Source: JBBRMU01 sp038230655 (GTDB lineage Bacteria; Patescibacteriota; Microgenomatia; UBA1406; GWC2-37-13). Taken from it: 64,000 nucleotides of DNA. Numbering within the stretch: position 1 is the stretch's first letter; each line of letters opens with the position of its first letter. Positions 42,925 to 51,896 of the stretch are shown here, one piece after another. A program made the position numbers and the translations under genes. The notes below the pieces were generated by a model. It ran no database searches, was not told where the DNA came from, and saw nothing but the letters and a program-made list of their open reading frames with translations. The stretch spans positions 1-64,000 of the forward strand of contig JBBRMU010000002.1 in NCBI GenBank assembly GCA_038230655.1. Reading direction: 5' to 3'.

Positions 42925-44013
42925 TTACCTATACATGATCGGCTTTTCAGTTTGAGGAAGAATGAGACTCATTTTTCTTTCTTTGGAGTTTACACGCTCG
43001 ACGAAGGCCTTTATTTTTTGCCCCATCTGTAGATTTTCATCTCCAGTTAGCTTACTGATATGAATTAACCCCTCAACACCAGGTTGTAGTCGGATGAAGT
43101 AGCCATATCTTTCTTTTCTTATGACTTCACCCTCAACTTCTTTATCTTTTGGATATTTCTCTTCAATATCAGACCAAGGATCATGACTTAAGCGTTTTAG
43201 TGAAAGATTGAGTTTTAAATCATTCTCATTTTTTTCTACAACAGCCACTTTTATCGTTTCTCCAGGCCGCACATATGATGAAGCGTCAGATACCTTCTCC
43301 CAGGAAATCTCTGAGATATGGATAAGACCTTCAACACCATCGACCTCACAGAAGACACCGAATTCAGAGACGCCAAGTACTTTTGCTTCGTAATTTTCTC
43401 CAACTTTGATCTTATCAAACCGTTCTCTCAGTTCTTTTTGAGAAATATTTAAGACAGCCGCCTTCTGAGAAACAACTAATCTATTTTTAGCTTGGTCAAC
43501 TTCAAGGACTTTTACTTTTATTTTCTGACCTTCTAATTTTTTAGGTTCATTTAGATAGTCACCCATCAACTGAATTTTTGGAATGACTCCGCGGATACCC
43601 ATGAAGTCAATAAAGACTCCACCTTTTCCGTATTCACCACACAATACTTCAATATCGTCTTCTTTTTCTTTTTTCTCTTTAACAATGTCCCACTTTCCTT
43701 TTTCAAAAAACTTTGACATTGAAACAACGGGGTAACCATCACGAGACTCTTCAGAAATAATTCTTACTCTGATGGTGTCTCCGACTTTCAAATAAGGCAG
43801 GTATGTGGAAATTTCTTTTCCTTCTTTGTCACCAAGAACAGCATAAGCTTTTGTGCCAATATCAAACATCACTCCACGTTTAGAGAGAGCGTTTATTTGG
43901 GCGTCTAATTCCTGTCCTTTTCGTATTGAAGCTGGTTGACTAGTACGTAGAAGCGCTTCCATTGGATGTGCCGCACTTGTTTGTAGGGTAGTTTTTACTG
44001 ATTTTTTTGGCAT
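42925..44013 (-). CDS. S1-domain RNA-binding protein (ribosomal protein S1-like)
   Basis: 362 residues with four S1 domains. Domains 3 and 4 carry the classical EFGVFCEVDGVEGLIHISE and YGYFIRLQPGVEGLIHISK. Domains 1 and 2 are more divergent (KRGVMFDIGTK and GKGGVFIDFMGIRGVIP). Escherichia coli S1 has six. It may help leader-containing or structured mRNAs bind the ribosome. A strong AAGGAGG Shine-Dalgarno precedes it, consistent with high expression. In a genome rich in leaderless mRNA its role may differ from the E. coli one. Confidence 0.88.
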   Translation of the reverse strand: MPKKSVKTTLQTSAAHPMEALLRTSQPASIRKGQELDAQINALSKRGVMFDIGTKAYAVLGDKEGKEISTYLPYLKVGDTIRVRIISEESRDGYPVVSMSKFFEKGKWDIVKEKKEKEDDIEVLCGEYGKGGVFIDFMGIRGVIPKIQLMGDYLNEPKKLEGQKIKVKVLEVDQAKNRLVVSQKAAVLNISQKELRERFDKIKVGENYEAKVLGVSEFGVFCEVDGVEGLIHISEISWEKVSDASSYVRPGETIKVAVVEKNENDLKLNLSLKRLSHDPWSDIEEKYPKDKEVEGEVIRKERYGYFIRLQPGVEGLIHISKLTGDENLQMGQKIKAFVERVNSKERKMSLILPQTEKPIMYR

Positions 44014-44093
44014 CTAAAATAGTTCCTCCTTTTTTTAACGTCTTCTTAAGACAATATACTATATCAAAAAGATTTGTCAAAAACAAGACTAAA

Positions 44094-44642
44094 TTACATT
44101 CCTTGAAGTTGTTTATTCACCTGTGAGTTAAGACGAAGAATATCTTGGAAGGTCTGTCTATCTCCTTGAGGAAAAGTTTGAAGAAGATTTTGAATGATCT
44201 CCCAGTGTTTTTGATTACTCAACTTTGCTTGAAGAACTAGGTCAGGAGGAGGACTCGTCCCCTGTTGTTTTGAATTTTTTAAAAGGTCGGGAATTTTTTC
44301 TGAGTATTTTTCTGCTTTTGAAAGTGTTGATAAAGCTAGCTGATTCTTTCCTTTTTCTGCCAATTTAACAGCCATCATTGCTCTTTTATCTGAGTAATTA
44401 AGATAAAGTCGTGCTTTTTTTATATTATCACGCGTAAAAAACTCAGTCACTCTATCTCTAGTAATCTTTATGAGATATAGAGGATGGTCAGGAAGAAGAC
44501 CAGGGTATGGCATTTCATAGACAACTTTTGCGTTTTGTAAGGTTAATGGTTCCTGTCCATTCGTTGTACTAAAGACGTAAAATGCTGGGACTGTCGAGAA
44601 AAGCATTACGGCAAAGAAACAAGTTATTAAAACGGCTTTCAT
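44094..44642 (-). CDS. DUF5667-family exported protein
   Basis: 182 residues. Signal peptide or membrane anchor at 1-22. The DUF5667 signature VVYEMPYPGLLPDHPLYLIK is followed by DRVTEFFTRDNIKKARLYL and a helical domain. This family is widespread in CPR and of unknown function. It is close to the S1 and HU genes, a region of housekeeping genes, but it is not clearly cotranscribed: the HU terminator lies just upstream. Confidence 0.8.
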   Translation of the reverse strand: MKAVLITCFFAVMLFSTVPAFYVFSTTNGQEPLTLQNAKVVYEMPYPGLLPDHPLYLIKITRDRVTEFFTRDNIKKARLYLNYSDKRAMMAVKLAEKGKNQLALSTLSKAEKYSEKIPDLLKNSKQQGTSPPPDLVLQAKLSNQKHWEIIQNLLQTFPQGDRQTFQDILRLNSQVNKQLQGM

Positions 44643-44671
44643 AATTCAACAATTATATCAATTTAAGGGGT

Positions 44672-44714
44672 AAAAAACAACCCCGTTTCTGTCCTTTGAC
44701 AGATCTAGACGGGG
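44672..44714 (-). terminator. rho-independent terminator of the HU gene
   Basis: On the minus strand, CCCCGT (44714-44709) pairs with ACGGGG (44686-44681) around an inner CTGTC/GACAG hairpin, then a TTTTTT run at 44677-44672. It starts 13 bp after the HU stop. Confidence 0.9.
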
Positions 44715-44727
44715 CTTAAGGTCAAGG

Positions 44728-45000
44728 TTATTTGATAATTCTCTTGAGACTTTTTCCAGCGGTAAAGCCAGGCGTTTTTGTCGAGGGAATTTGTATTTCT
44801 GCACCCGTTTGTGGGTTCCTCCCTTTTCGTTGCGCTCGTTTGCGTACCATAAAGGTTCCAAATCCAGTTACGACTACTTTTTCATTCCTTTTTAAAGCAT
44901 CTGTAATTAAGTTGAAAACCGAGTTTACTGCGTCTTTGGAAGCTTTACTCGTCAAACCTGCTTTTTTAGTGACTTGAGCGATCAAATCAGCTTTTGTCAT
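44728..45000 (-). CDS. hup: HU-family nucleoid protein
   Basis: 90 residues, the normal size. MTKADLIAQVTKKAGL helix start, the KVVVTGFGTFMVRKRAQRKGRNPQTG core with the DNA-binding beta arm (residues about 48-75), and a C-terminal FTAGKSLKRIIK. It bends and compacts DNA. It has a strong AAAGGAGG Shine-Dalgarno, a TTGACA/TATTCT promoter with a leader of about 165 nt, and its own terminator: a single, highly expressed unit. Confidence 0.97.
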   Translation of the reverse strand: MTKADLIAQVTKKAGLTSKASKDAVNSVFNLITDALKRNEKVVVTGFGTFMVRKRAQRKGRNPQTGAEIQIPSTKTPGFTAGKSLKRIIK

Positions 45001-45164
45001 ATATATTCACCTCCTTTTATTCTAATGTCATTCTTCGTCGACCTTAAGTAATACCGTAAAATAATGCCCTAATGGAGTGATTTATATCTGGTACGAGATG
45101 CCTCCTTATTTACCAAAAGTAAATAACGAAGCCCGTCGCAAAGCTAGAAAAAATCACTTGGGTA
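45001..45164 (-). promoter_or_regulatory. structured 5' leader of the HU mRNA
   Basis: From the predicted start near 45165 to the ATG at 45000. It contains a perfect 8-bp hairpin TTATTTAC-CAAAA-GTAAATAA (45106-45126), enclosed by AAATCACT (45151-45158) pairing with AGTGATTT (45076-45083), and an internal GGAGG. This could be an autoregulatory or attenuator-like leader. A 26-codon plus-strand frame at 45098-45178 crosses the promoter and is not counted. Confidence 0.4.
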
Positions 45165-45171
45165 TGCTATC

Positions 45172-45200
45172 AGAATAGTGATTTTTGGGCCTTGTGTCAA
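45172..45200 (-). promoter_or_regulatory. sigma70-type promoter of hup with upstream direct repeats
   Basis: Minus strand TTGACA (45200-45195), 17-bp spacer, TATTCT (45177-45172). Two direct copies of CAATCTATATCAA (plus strand 45198-45210 and 45227-45239), 29 bp apart, sit at and behind the -35 box and may bind a regulator. Confidence 0.65.
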
Positions 45201-45345
45201 TCTATATCAAGAATATCTTATTGTAACAATCTATATCAAATTTAGGGCTGTGCAGTAATCTAAATTAAGGTAGCCTCAACAGCATTTTACCTGCCTTTAT
45301 TAAGCAGAAAGACGATCTGACTCTCTCCTCATCGTTAACTCTTCC

Positions 45346-45371
45346 AAAAAAACGGCGCTATTTCTAGCGCC
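45346..45371 (-). terminator. rho-independent terminator of rny
   Basis: GGCGCTA (45371-45365 on the minus strand) pairs with TAGCGCC across a 4-nt loop, followed by a T-run. It starts 23 bp after the rny stop. Confidence 0.92.
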
Positions 45372-45393
45372 ATTTAAGTAAATCAAACAGATG

Positions 45394-46851
45394 TTAAATT
45401 TTTGTCGTGATTTCTGCTCGAGTCTCTCTAATCACTGTGATTTTTATCTGACCTGGGAAAACATCAAACTTTTTCTCGAGTTCTTCCTTGATCTTTGCAG
45501 CCATAACTGTAGCCTCATCATCACTAATTTGATCAGGCATTACAATTACACGGAGTTCTCTTCCTGCCTGCAATGCATAGGCTTCTCTTACACCTTTTTT
45601 GGTTTTAGCTATATCCTCTATAGTCTTAATCCTTTTAAGGTACTCTTGGAGGTCCTCGTGACGAGCGCCTGGTCTTCCGCCAGATACAGCATCAGCGATA
45701 TACACTATAATTGCCTCAACAGAAGGAAAAGGTATATCTTCATGATGAGCTGCTACACAGTCAATAATTTTCTGTGGCATTCGATACTTTTTAATCAAAT
45801 CTACACCCAGATCTACATGGGAACCTTCCTTATCTGTTACGATCTTCCCGATATCGTGCAACAAACAACCCATTTTAACGGTCATAACATCTGCTTTAAG
45901 TTCGTGAGCCAATGCTATTCCGATTCTTGTTTCCTCCAAAGTATGGAGAATCATATTCTGACCATAGGAATATCGGTATTTAAACCGTCCAAGCATGCGG
46001 GTTAGATCTGGTGGCATATTAAATACGCCAACCTTATGACAGAGCTCTTCACCAGACTTAAAGATGATTTTTTCCACTTCTTCTTTGGTTTTTTGGATAA
46101 TTTCCTCAATACGGTGTGGCTGTATACGACCATCTTTTATAAGTCTTTCAAGGGATAAACGGGCAATCTCACGCCTGACGGAATCAAAAGATGAGAGTCT
46201 AATTACACCTTCTTCTTCTAAATCTACATCAACTCCTGTTGCAAGCTCAAACGAACGGATATTACGGCCATCTTTACCGATTATTCGGCCTTTATAGTCA
46301 TCGCTCGGGAGGTTTACAACTGAGAGTGTATACTCTGCCGTATAATCAGTAGCCCCATATCTCATGGCATCAACAAGTATCTCTTTAGCTTTTTCTTCTT
46401 CCTTGGCTCGAATATCTTCTTCAGACTGCTTAATTCGTTTTGCGATGTCACCTTTTAATTTATCTTCCCAGCCTTGAAGAAGAAGATTTTTAGCCTGATC
46501 TTTCGTCATTTCCCCAACTTTTTCTAGCTTCCGGAGAATTGACTCTCGTTTGTCACTTAACTCCTTTTTGAGCTCCTCGATCTGCTTTCTTTCACGCTCA
46601 AACTGTGCTTTTTCACGGTTTACCTGCGTTTCTCGATCCTCAATCTGCTGTTCTCGTCTTGCGAGCCTTTTTTCTATGTCTACGGCATCAAACGTAGCTT
46701 TCCGGGTTTCCTTCTCGGCCTCTTGTTTTATACGGAGTGACTCCTCATTTGCCTTAAGTACAATCTCTTTTGCCTGTTGCTTGGCAGTTAAGATATCCTG
46801 TTCCTGCTGTTTCTTGTCTATAAGCAACTTTCTTAAAAAGTCTTTAAACAT
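45394..46851 (-). CDS. rny: ribonuclease Y lacking the usual membrane anchor
   Basis: 485 residues. RNase Y is an endoribonuclease that starts mRNA decay. A long coiled coil (about 15-160) is followed by a KH domain with GRIIGKDGRN at 188-197 and an HD domain with H332-D333 in LLHDIGK, plus AHHED. Typical RNase Y is about 515 residues and starts with a membrane helix; here the frame opens with the amphipathic MFKDFLRKLLIDKK, and a stop codon lies 12 codons upstream with no other start. It should be soluble or only weakly membrane-bound. Confidence 0.93.
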   Translation of the reverse strand: MFKDFLRKLLIDKKQQEQDILTAKQQAKEIVLKANEESLRIKQEAEKETRKATFDAVDIEKRLARREQQIEDRETQVNREKAQFERERKQIEELKKELSDKRESILRKLEKVGEMTKDQAKNLLLQGWEDKLKGDIAKRIKQSEEDIRAKEEEKAKEILVDAMRYGATDYTAEYTLSVVNLPSDDYKGRIIGKDGRNIRSFELATGVDVDLEEEGVIRLSSFDSVRREIARLSLERLIKDGRIQPHRIEEIIQKTKEEVEKIIFKSGEELCHKVGVFNMPPDLTRMLGRFKYRYSYGQNMILHTLEETRIGIALAHELKADVMTVKMGCLLHDIGKIVTDKEGSHVDLGVDLIKKYRMPQKIIDCVAAHHEDIPFPSVEAIIVYIADAVSGGRPGARHEDLQEYLKRIKTIEDIAKTKKGVREAYALQAGRELRVIVMPDQISDDEATVMAAKIKEELEKKFDVFPGQIKITVIRETRAEITTKI

Positions 46852-47116
46852 AAGAATATAATGTGAAGAAGGTTTATGCAGAAATTATTTCCTCGCGGCT
46901 GAATATATATCAGCTAAAGCTATCACGTGCTTGACGGATGCGCTTTCAGAATAAGAAAGACGTTGATAATTTGAAATAATTTCGCATTCATATAATGATA
47001 TTAAACGAATTTAATAACTTCTGACCTTCTTCAGAAATTTTTAATTACCCCATTTTACTACTTTTAAAATAAATCTTCAAATGGATTTTATCAACTCATG
47101 CTATAATTCAATAAAT

Positions 47117-49168
47117 ATGTTTCAAGACTTAAGAAAGTTAGCATACAAACATAGTAAAGTTATTTCTTTCTTACTTCTAGGTATTCTTTCTCGACTCGTT
47201 TTCACATTATTTGTAATCCATTCTTTTGATTTTTTTAACATTTTAGCAATTGCTAAATCTGTTGCTGATACTGGACTGGTAACTCAAGGTTTTTTTGTGA
47301 CCGGTGAAATTCAATTATATGGAAAAATTTACTATCAGATTATGGCGGCTTGGATGCATATTCTACAGTTCATTCATCTTATAGATATAAGATACTTGTT
47401 TGATACAAAAGCTTATACCCTAAATAATTATATGCCTGGATTATTTATGTTTAGCCCACCTCTGTATGTGCTAATAGCAATACGCCTTTTCCAGTTTTTA
47501 TTTGACGGTATTTTTCTATTCTTTTTCTATAACTCATTTAAACTAATAAATCCAAAAATGGCACCTTATGCTGTTCTTTTTTGGGCGTTAAATCCCTTTT
47601 TTATGTTTGTCTCCTTTGCTCAGGTTCAATCAGATATGGCCATGTTGTGTTTTTTGATGGGAGGAATTTATTTTTGTATTAAAGCATATAAGAAAGACAG
47701 TGTAGGCATGGACAGAGATATTATTTTCGCTTTAACTTTACTTGCAGTTGGTGCAGTTATTAAACAAGTGCCATTACTGTTTATTCCTATTGTGCTCATC
47801 CTTTTTACTAAAAATCTAAAACAGCTCTTAGTATATCTATTCTCTACGTTATTCACATATTGGATTGTGTATCAAAGTTGGGAGCCAGATATAAGCTTAA
47901 TTCGTCACTTTTCAACATTTTCAAAGGAATCAATGGCTTTGTTTGCATTTAATTTAAATGGCGTTCCAGTGTTCCTTCTAGGATATTTAGCATTATTGCT
48001 GGCAGTCTTTATATTGAAAGATATAATTCTTCGATCAGTGTTTCACTTTATTCAAATTATCATCTTCCTGATTATCATTATCTATGTATCTGAGTCAAAC
48101 AATCTTCTCTTCCCACAATTTAGTATCTGGATAATGCCATTTCTAGCTTTAGCAATGTTATATGATTCATTTTATGCATTATTCTTTATCGCACCCGTCA
48201 TTTCATACGCAAAAACATTCCTCTTTGATAATGACTTTTTAGTTGGCTCACTTAATTTGACCTCTGGTCCACAACTAGCGAATGTGCCGAAATATGAAGA
48301 AATGCTACAAAATATAATGCAACCCACTCTTGTCTTGTATTTAATACAAAGTATAATGGTTGTTCTTTATCTTTCATTAGTGTTATATATGTTCTTGTAC
48401 TCCTTTCGCTCAACTTTACTAAAAAGAATTTCGAATATTTCAACTATTTTTACGTTTAAAAGGATCATCCTAAGTCTGTTCATCTTGTTTATAGGTTTTT
48501 TCACTATAGATTTTTTAATTCGATCACAGTTCGTTACATTAACAAGTCCTATTAATAGACCACTGGAAAAGAAGACCAAAATCACCACAAAGCCTCTCCA
48601 AGTAGAAGTATTTAATCCCAAAAGTAGAGTTATTACCGCAATCGATTTAAAATTACACAATGAGTTTATTAGGCATGACGACAGTATTATATTTCAGTTT
48701 GTGGACGCAGACTCAAAGCAGATCTTATTAAGTCAGAAAATTAATGATTACATCATTCCCGATACTTCAGATGCTGGCAAAACTATAATGTTCACGTTGA
48801 AAAATTCTGTAAATTCTAAACATTTTTTTATTAGTATCTCAAAAGAAACCGACCAAAATGATATTTCGGTGTATTTGATTGAGCAAGACTCCGGCTCAAA
48901 TGTAGTAATTAGCAACGTTTTTGATACATATCTAGATCCTGATGTAGCCGATAATATTACTAAGAAATTTACATCTACTTCATTTGACATCAGTCTTAGA
49001 GGAAAGTATCCATTAATGAGTATACTCAGTACTCTCAAACATAATATTCTCATGAAAAGATCCTTCTTTTTAGAATATGCTACTTTGATAGTTGTTCTAT
49101 TCGTAACAATGATTCATTTTTATAGAATAGCTAAGAAGGAAGCGTCTTATCCTTGTTCAAGTGAATGA
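47117..49168 (+). CDS. GT-C membrane glycosyltransferase (intact)
   Basis: 683 residues from MFQDLRKLAYKH; TATAAT at 47102-47107 lies 10 nt upstream and excludes a start at 47081. About 12 membrane helices (25-455) are followed by a periplasmic-type domain (about 470-650) and a last helix near the C-terminus. The N-terminal loop carries HSFDFFNILAIA and a later FWALNPFFMFVSFAQVQSD, the arrangement of polyprenyl-phosphate sugar transferases. It is the only GT-C gene of the four in this window with no frameshift. Its last 22 bp overlap recX. Confidence 0.75.
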   Translation: MFQDLRKLAYKHSKVISFLLLGILSRLVFTLFVIHSFDFFNILAIAKSVADTGLVTQGFFVTGEIQLYGKIYYQIMAAWMHILQFIHLIDIRYLFDTKAYTLNNYMPGLFMFSPPLYVLIAIRLFQFLFDGIFLFFFYNSFKLINPKMAPYAVLFWALNPFFMFVSFAQVQSDMAMLCFLMGGIYFCIKAYKKDSVGMDRDIIFALTLLAVGAVIKQVPLLFIPIVLILFTKNLKQLLVYLFSTLFTYWIVYQSWEPDISLIRHFSTFSKESMALFAFNLNGVPVFLLGYLALLLAVFILKDIILRSVFHFIQIIIFLIIIIYVSESNNLLFPQFSIWIMPFLALAMLYDSFYALFFIAPVISYAKTFLFDNDFLVGSLNLTSGPQLANVPKYEEMLQNIMQPTLVLYLIQSIMVVLYLSLVLYMFLYSFRSTLLKRISNISTIFTFKRIILSLFILFIGFFTIDFLIRSQFVTLTSPINRPLEKKTKITTKPLQVEVFNPKSRVITAIDLKLHNEFIRHDDSIIFQFVDADSKQILLSQKINDYIIPDTSDAGKTIMFTLKNSVNSKHFFISISKETDQNDISVYLIEQDSGSNVVISNVFDTYLDPDVADNITKKFTSTSFDISLRGKYPLMSILSTLKHNILMKRSFFLEYATLIVVLFVTMIHFYRIAKKEASYPCSSE

Positions 49169-49635
49169 ATGCTTTTTTTTATAATCTCAAAATTAAATCC
49201 TCTACTAGAAAGAAAGGCTGCTGCTTTTTGAAACCGAACTTTTCGATCTAAGTACTGGAATCTTTGCCATCTTCTTCTTAAGGCCTTTAATGCAAGATCT
49301 TCTTCATTGACGGGATTTCTTTCAAAAAACTCTGAAACCGTCTCTTTTTTGACTCCATATTTTTGCAGCTCATGTGAGAGAGCAAAAATACTCTTGGGCT
49401 TTCCAGAACTCCGCTGATTTACAAACCACTCAACGAAAGCTGTATCGTCGACAAGGTGAGTTTCCTTCAAAGAAGTTATTGAAGCATCAATAATAGACTC
49501 TGACCATTGATACTTTTCACCTTTTTTTACCAAGTAATCTCTTACTTCTTCTTCCGACCTTGGACGAAACTTTAGATAAAAATATGCACGATTCAAAGCT
49601 TGATGTATCTGTTCTTGTTCATCTTGTGACGACAT
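49147..49635 (-). CDS. recX: RecA regulator RecX
   Basis: 162 residues of three-helix RecX repeats: ALNRAYFYLKFRPRSEEEVRDYL, then WFVNQRSSGKPKSIFALSHELQKYG (stated as regions), and a C-terminal LKALRRRW repeat ending SSRGFNFEIIKKSI. RecX limits RecA filament growth. It follows recA by 25 bp in the same direction, the usual arrangement, so it should be induced along with recA. Its 3' end overlaps the GT-C gene on the other strand. Confidence 0.9.
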   Translation of the reverse strand: MSSQDEQEQIHQALNRAYFYLKFRPRSEEEVRDYLVKKGEKYQWSESIIDASITSLKETHLVDDTAFVEWFVNQRSSGKPKSIFALSHELQKYGVKKETVSEFFERNPVNEEDLALKALRRRWQRFQYLDRKVRFQKAAAFLSSRGFNFEIIKKSIHSLEQG

Positions 49636-49660
49636 AGCTCAAGATATATAAATCTGTCAT

Positions 49661-50719
49661 TTAGTCTTCTTTTACTTTTGCGACGGCTGGCTTAATACCT
49701 AAAGGTTTTTTTGCTGCGTCAGTTTTTTCTTTATTTTTACTTAGTATCTCTTTCTGAATTTTTTCTTTTAACTTCTCATCGCCTGCCAACATCTCTTTAA
49801 CCTGCTCTTTGCCTTGACCGATATTTTTATCTTCATATTTTATAAACGCCCCATTCTTTGTGAGAACTCCGGCAACAATTGCCGCATCAATCAACGCTTC
49901 CTCTTTATCTACGCCTCTTGCTGTTACCACAAACTCTGCTTCTTTAAACGGAGAGGCAACTTTGTTTTTTATCACTTTAACTCGGTGTCTTGAACCATAA
50001 ACTTCATTATTTTTTTTCAACGACTCGATTTTTCTGATGTCCATCCTTACCGAGGCATAGAACTTTAATGCTAACCCGCCAGGTGTTGTTTCTGGATTTC
50101 CAAACATAATTCCGATTTTTAGTCTCAGCTGGTTTGTAAAAAGGATTGTTGTTTTCGACTTTGAAACGACACCCGTTAATTTACGTAATGCCTGCGACAT
50201 CAATCTCGCCTGAAGACCCATGGAGGCATCTCCCATATCTCCCTCAATTTCGGCTCGAGGTACTAAAGCAGCCACCGAGTCAACAATTACCAGATCTACT
50301 CCGCCTGATCTAATCAAAGCCTCTGCGATCTCCAACGCCTGTTCACCAGTATCTGGTTGTGAAATTAGAAGATCATCTAGCTTAACACCCAAAATTTGTG
50401 CCCATGCAGGGTCTAAAGCATGTTCTGCATCTATGAATGCAGCAACTCCACCTTCTTTTTGAACGTTTGCGATTAAACTAAGTGCAATTGTTGTTTTACC
50501 AGAAGCCTCTGGACCAAATATCTCAATTATTCTACCTTTTGGTACACCACCGACTCCCAGGGCCATATCAACTGGTAGAATTCCTGTTGGAATAACATCT
50601 ATCGCCATAACAGGTGCCTCTCCATATCTCATAATTGCCCCTCGCCCAAACTGTTTTTGAATTTGTTCTAGTGCGACTCTTACTGCCTCTCCTTTTTGAG
50701 CTTTATCGGATGTTGTCAT
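49661..50719 (-). CDS. recA: recombinase RecA
   Basis: 352 residues. Walker A GPEASGKT at 69-76, Walker B LVIVDSVAALVP, loop L2 TIFTNQLRLKIGIMFGNPETTPGG (region) and a Lys-rich C-terminus. It binds single-stranded DNA, pairs homologues and triggers self-cleavage of LexA/UmuD-type proteins. The leader is about 100 nt without a good Shine-Dalgarno, and the promoter carries the operator shared with the umuD-like gene. recX follows. Confidence 0.98.
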   Translation of the reverse strand: MTTSDKAQKGEAVRVALEQIQKQFGRGAIMRYGEAPVMAIDVIPTGILPVDMALGVGGVPKGRIIEIFGPEASGKTTIALSLIANVQKEGGVAAFIDAEHALDPAWAQILGVKLDDLLISQPDTGEQALEIAEALIRSGGVDLVIVDSVAALVPRAEIEGDMGDASMGLQARLMSQALRKLTGVVSKSKTTILFTNQLRLKIGIMFGNPETTPGGLALKFYASVRMDIRKIESLKKNNEVYGSRHRVKVIKNKVASPFKEAEFVVTARGVDKEEALIDAAIVAGVLTKNGAFIKYEDKNIGQGKEQVKEMLAGDEKLKEKIQKEILSKNKEKTDAAKKPLGIKPAVAKVKED

Positions 50720-50826
50720 AAAAAATAATGAAATAATAACATCGAAGTTATACGCCCTTTTAGCATAGAAACATATGGGTATACATTCCTCTAAACTGCT
50801 TTGAACTACAAACCAGCGCTAAGAGG

Positions 50827-50861
50827 AGTATATCTCATTTTATCAAATAAAACAATCGTTT
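50827..50861 (-). promoter_or_regulatory. recA promoter with shared damage operator
   Basis: On the minus strand, TTGTTT and TATACT (50832-50827) are 17 bp apart. The -35 box is inside AAACGATTGTTT (plus strand AAACAATCGTTT, 50850-50861), identical in all 12 positions to the core of the inverted repeat in the umuD-like promoter (24950-24967). A repressor bound here would cover the -35 box. Confidence 0.7.
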
Positions 50862-50889
50862 AAAAGCGACACAATTAAGAAGATTTAGA

Positions 50890-51804
50890 CTAAAATATAT
50901 AGACTAGACCGATGACGATAATACCCCACAAAAAGATTGTCACAACAAGGGGAATATCAGTTGTAATAATCTTTTCAGGTCGTTCTCCTTGTTCCTTTTC
51001 GTAAAGTAGTTGCGCATACCGTGCAATTCCATAAACCACAAGCGGAATAGTCACCATCATCCATTTTCTCGTCTCCAGAGTTGCAAAATGTTGGGAAAAA
51101 ATTCTCAAAGATGAGACGCTATTTGCATCTGGAGAATAGGTGTAGGTTGAGTATGCAAGAATAGTCGCTGTGGCAAAAATATATGTCAAAAAATCAAGTA
51201 AATGTGGTTTATATTTCCCGAGAGACTCTCTGGTGTCTCTTCCTTGCACAACTAACTCCGCATGTCTTTTCACAGATCCCATAAAAAGCGAGATATAAAA
51301 AATAGTCAGAAGAAGCCAGATAGGAACGTGATAGCCAGAGACAACTTCACCAGCAAATGAACGGATCATAAACGCAAATGATATTGCAAAAATATCAATA
51401 ACCGGCTGTTTTTTTAGATATAAAGAATAAAAGAAATGAAGAAGTATAAAGCTTAAACAAAGTAGAAAAAATGGTATGGACTGAAAAATAGAGATAATTA
51501 ATGCCGCCAAAGTCATAATGAAAACAATGAAGGTGGCTTCCGGAACAGTAATTAAACCTGCAGCAATCGGCCTTTTCTTCTTAACCGGATGCTTGATATC
51601 GTAAGGATAGTCAATAATATCATTTAGTAAATAAGAGGCTGAAGAGAGAACACAAAAAACTGCAAAGGCATAGACACAAGTAAGGAGAGTAGGAACATCA
51701 AAGAGTTTTCCGGAAAATATAATAGGAGTAAAAACGACTAAATTCTTTATCCACTGATTAACTCGAAATGCTCGAAGGTAGTAAATCAGCTTTTGATTTT
51801 TCAT
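50890..51804 (-). CDS. UbiA-family prenyltransferase, DPPR-synthase-like
   Basis: 304 residues, about eight membrane helices. The UbiA motifs are NDIIDYPYDIKHPVKKKRP (Asn-Asp-x-x-Asp) and a second Asp-containing region, KRHAELVVQGRD. Together with the FRVNQWIKNLVVF start they resemble decaprenyl-phosphate phosphoribosyltransferases, which begin arabinose-donor synthesis. TATAAT lies 7 nt before the ATG (leaderless). It could make a lipid-linked pentose used by the GT-C transferases; that link is inference. Confidence 0.75.
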   Translation of the reverse strand: MKNQKLIYYLRAFRVNQWIKNLVVFTPIIFSGKLFDVPTLLTCVYAFAVFCVLSSASYLLNDIIDYPYDIKHPVKKKRPIAAGLITVPEATFIVFIMTLAALIISIFQSIPFFLLCLSFILLHFFYSLYLKKQPVIDIFAISFAFMIRSFAGEVVSGYHVPIWLLLTIFYISLFMGSVKRHAELVVQGRDTRESLGKYKPHLLDFLTYIFATATILAYSTYTYSPDANSVSSLRIFSQHFATLETRKWMMVTIPLVVYGIARYAQLLYEKEQGERPEKIITTDIPLVVTIFLWGIIVIGLVYIF

Positions 51805-51810
51805 TATTGA

Positions 51811-51816
51811 ATTATA
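51811..51816 (-). promoter_or_regulatory. -10 box of a leaderless transcript
   Basis: TATAAT (minus strand) followed by TCAATA and the ATG at 51804. Confidence 0.65.
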
Positions 51817-51896
51817 CTACATTTTAAGATATGATAAGTAATACTGTATGTCTTTAATAAAGAAATTATACTTTATGTTTCTTAAAATACAAAACT

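Noticed and set aside
45098..45178. Plus-strand 26-codon frame MPPYLPKVNNEARRK...
   Set aside because: It lies in the HU promoter and leader on the other strand, crosses the -10 box and has no expression signals.
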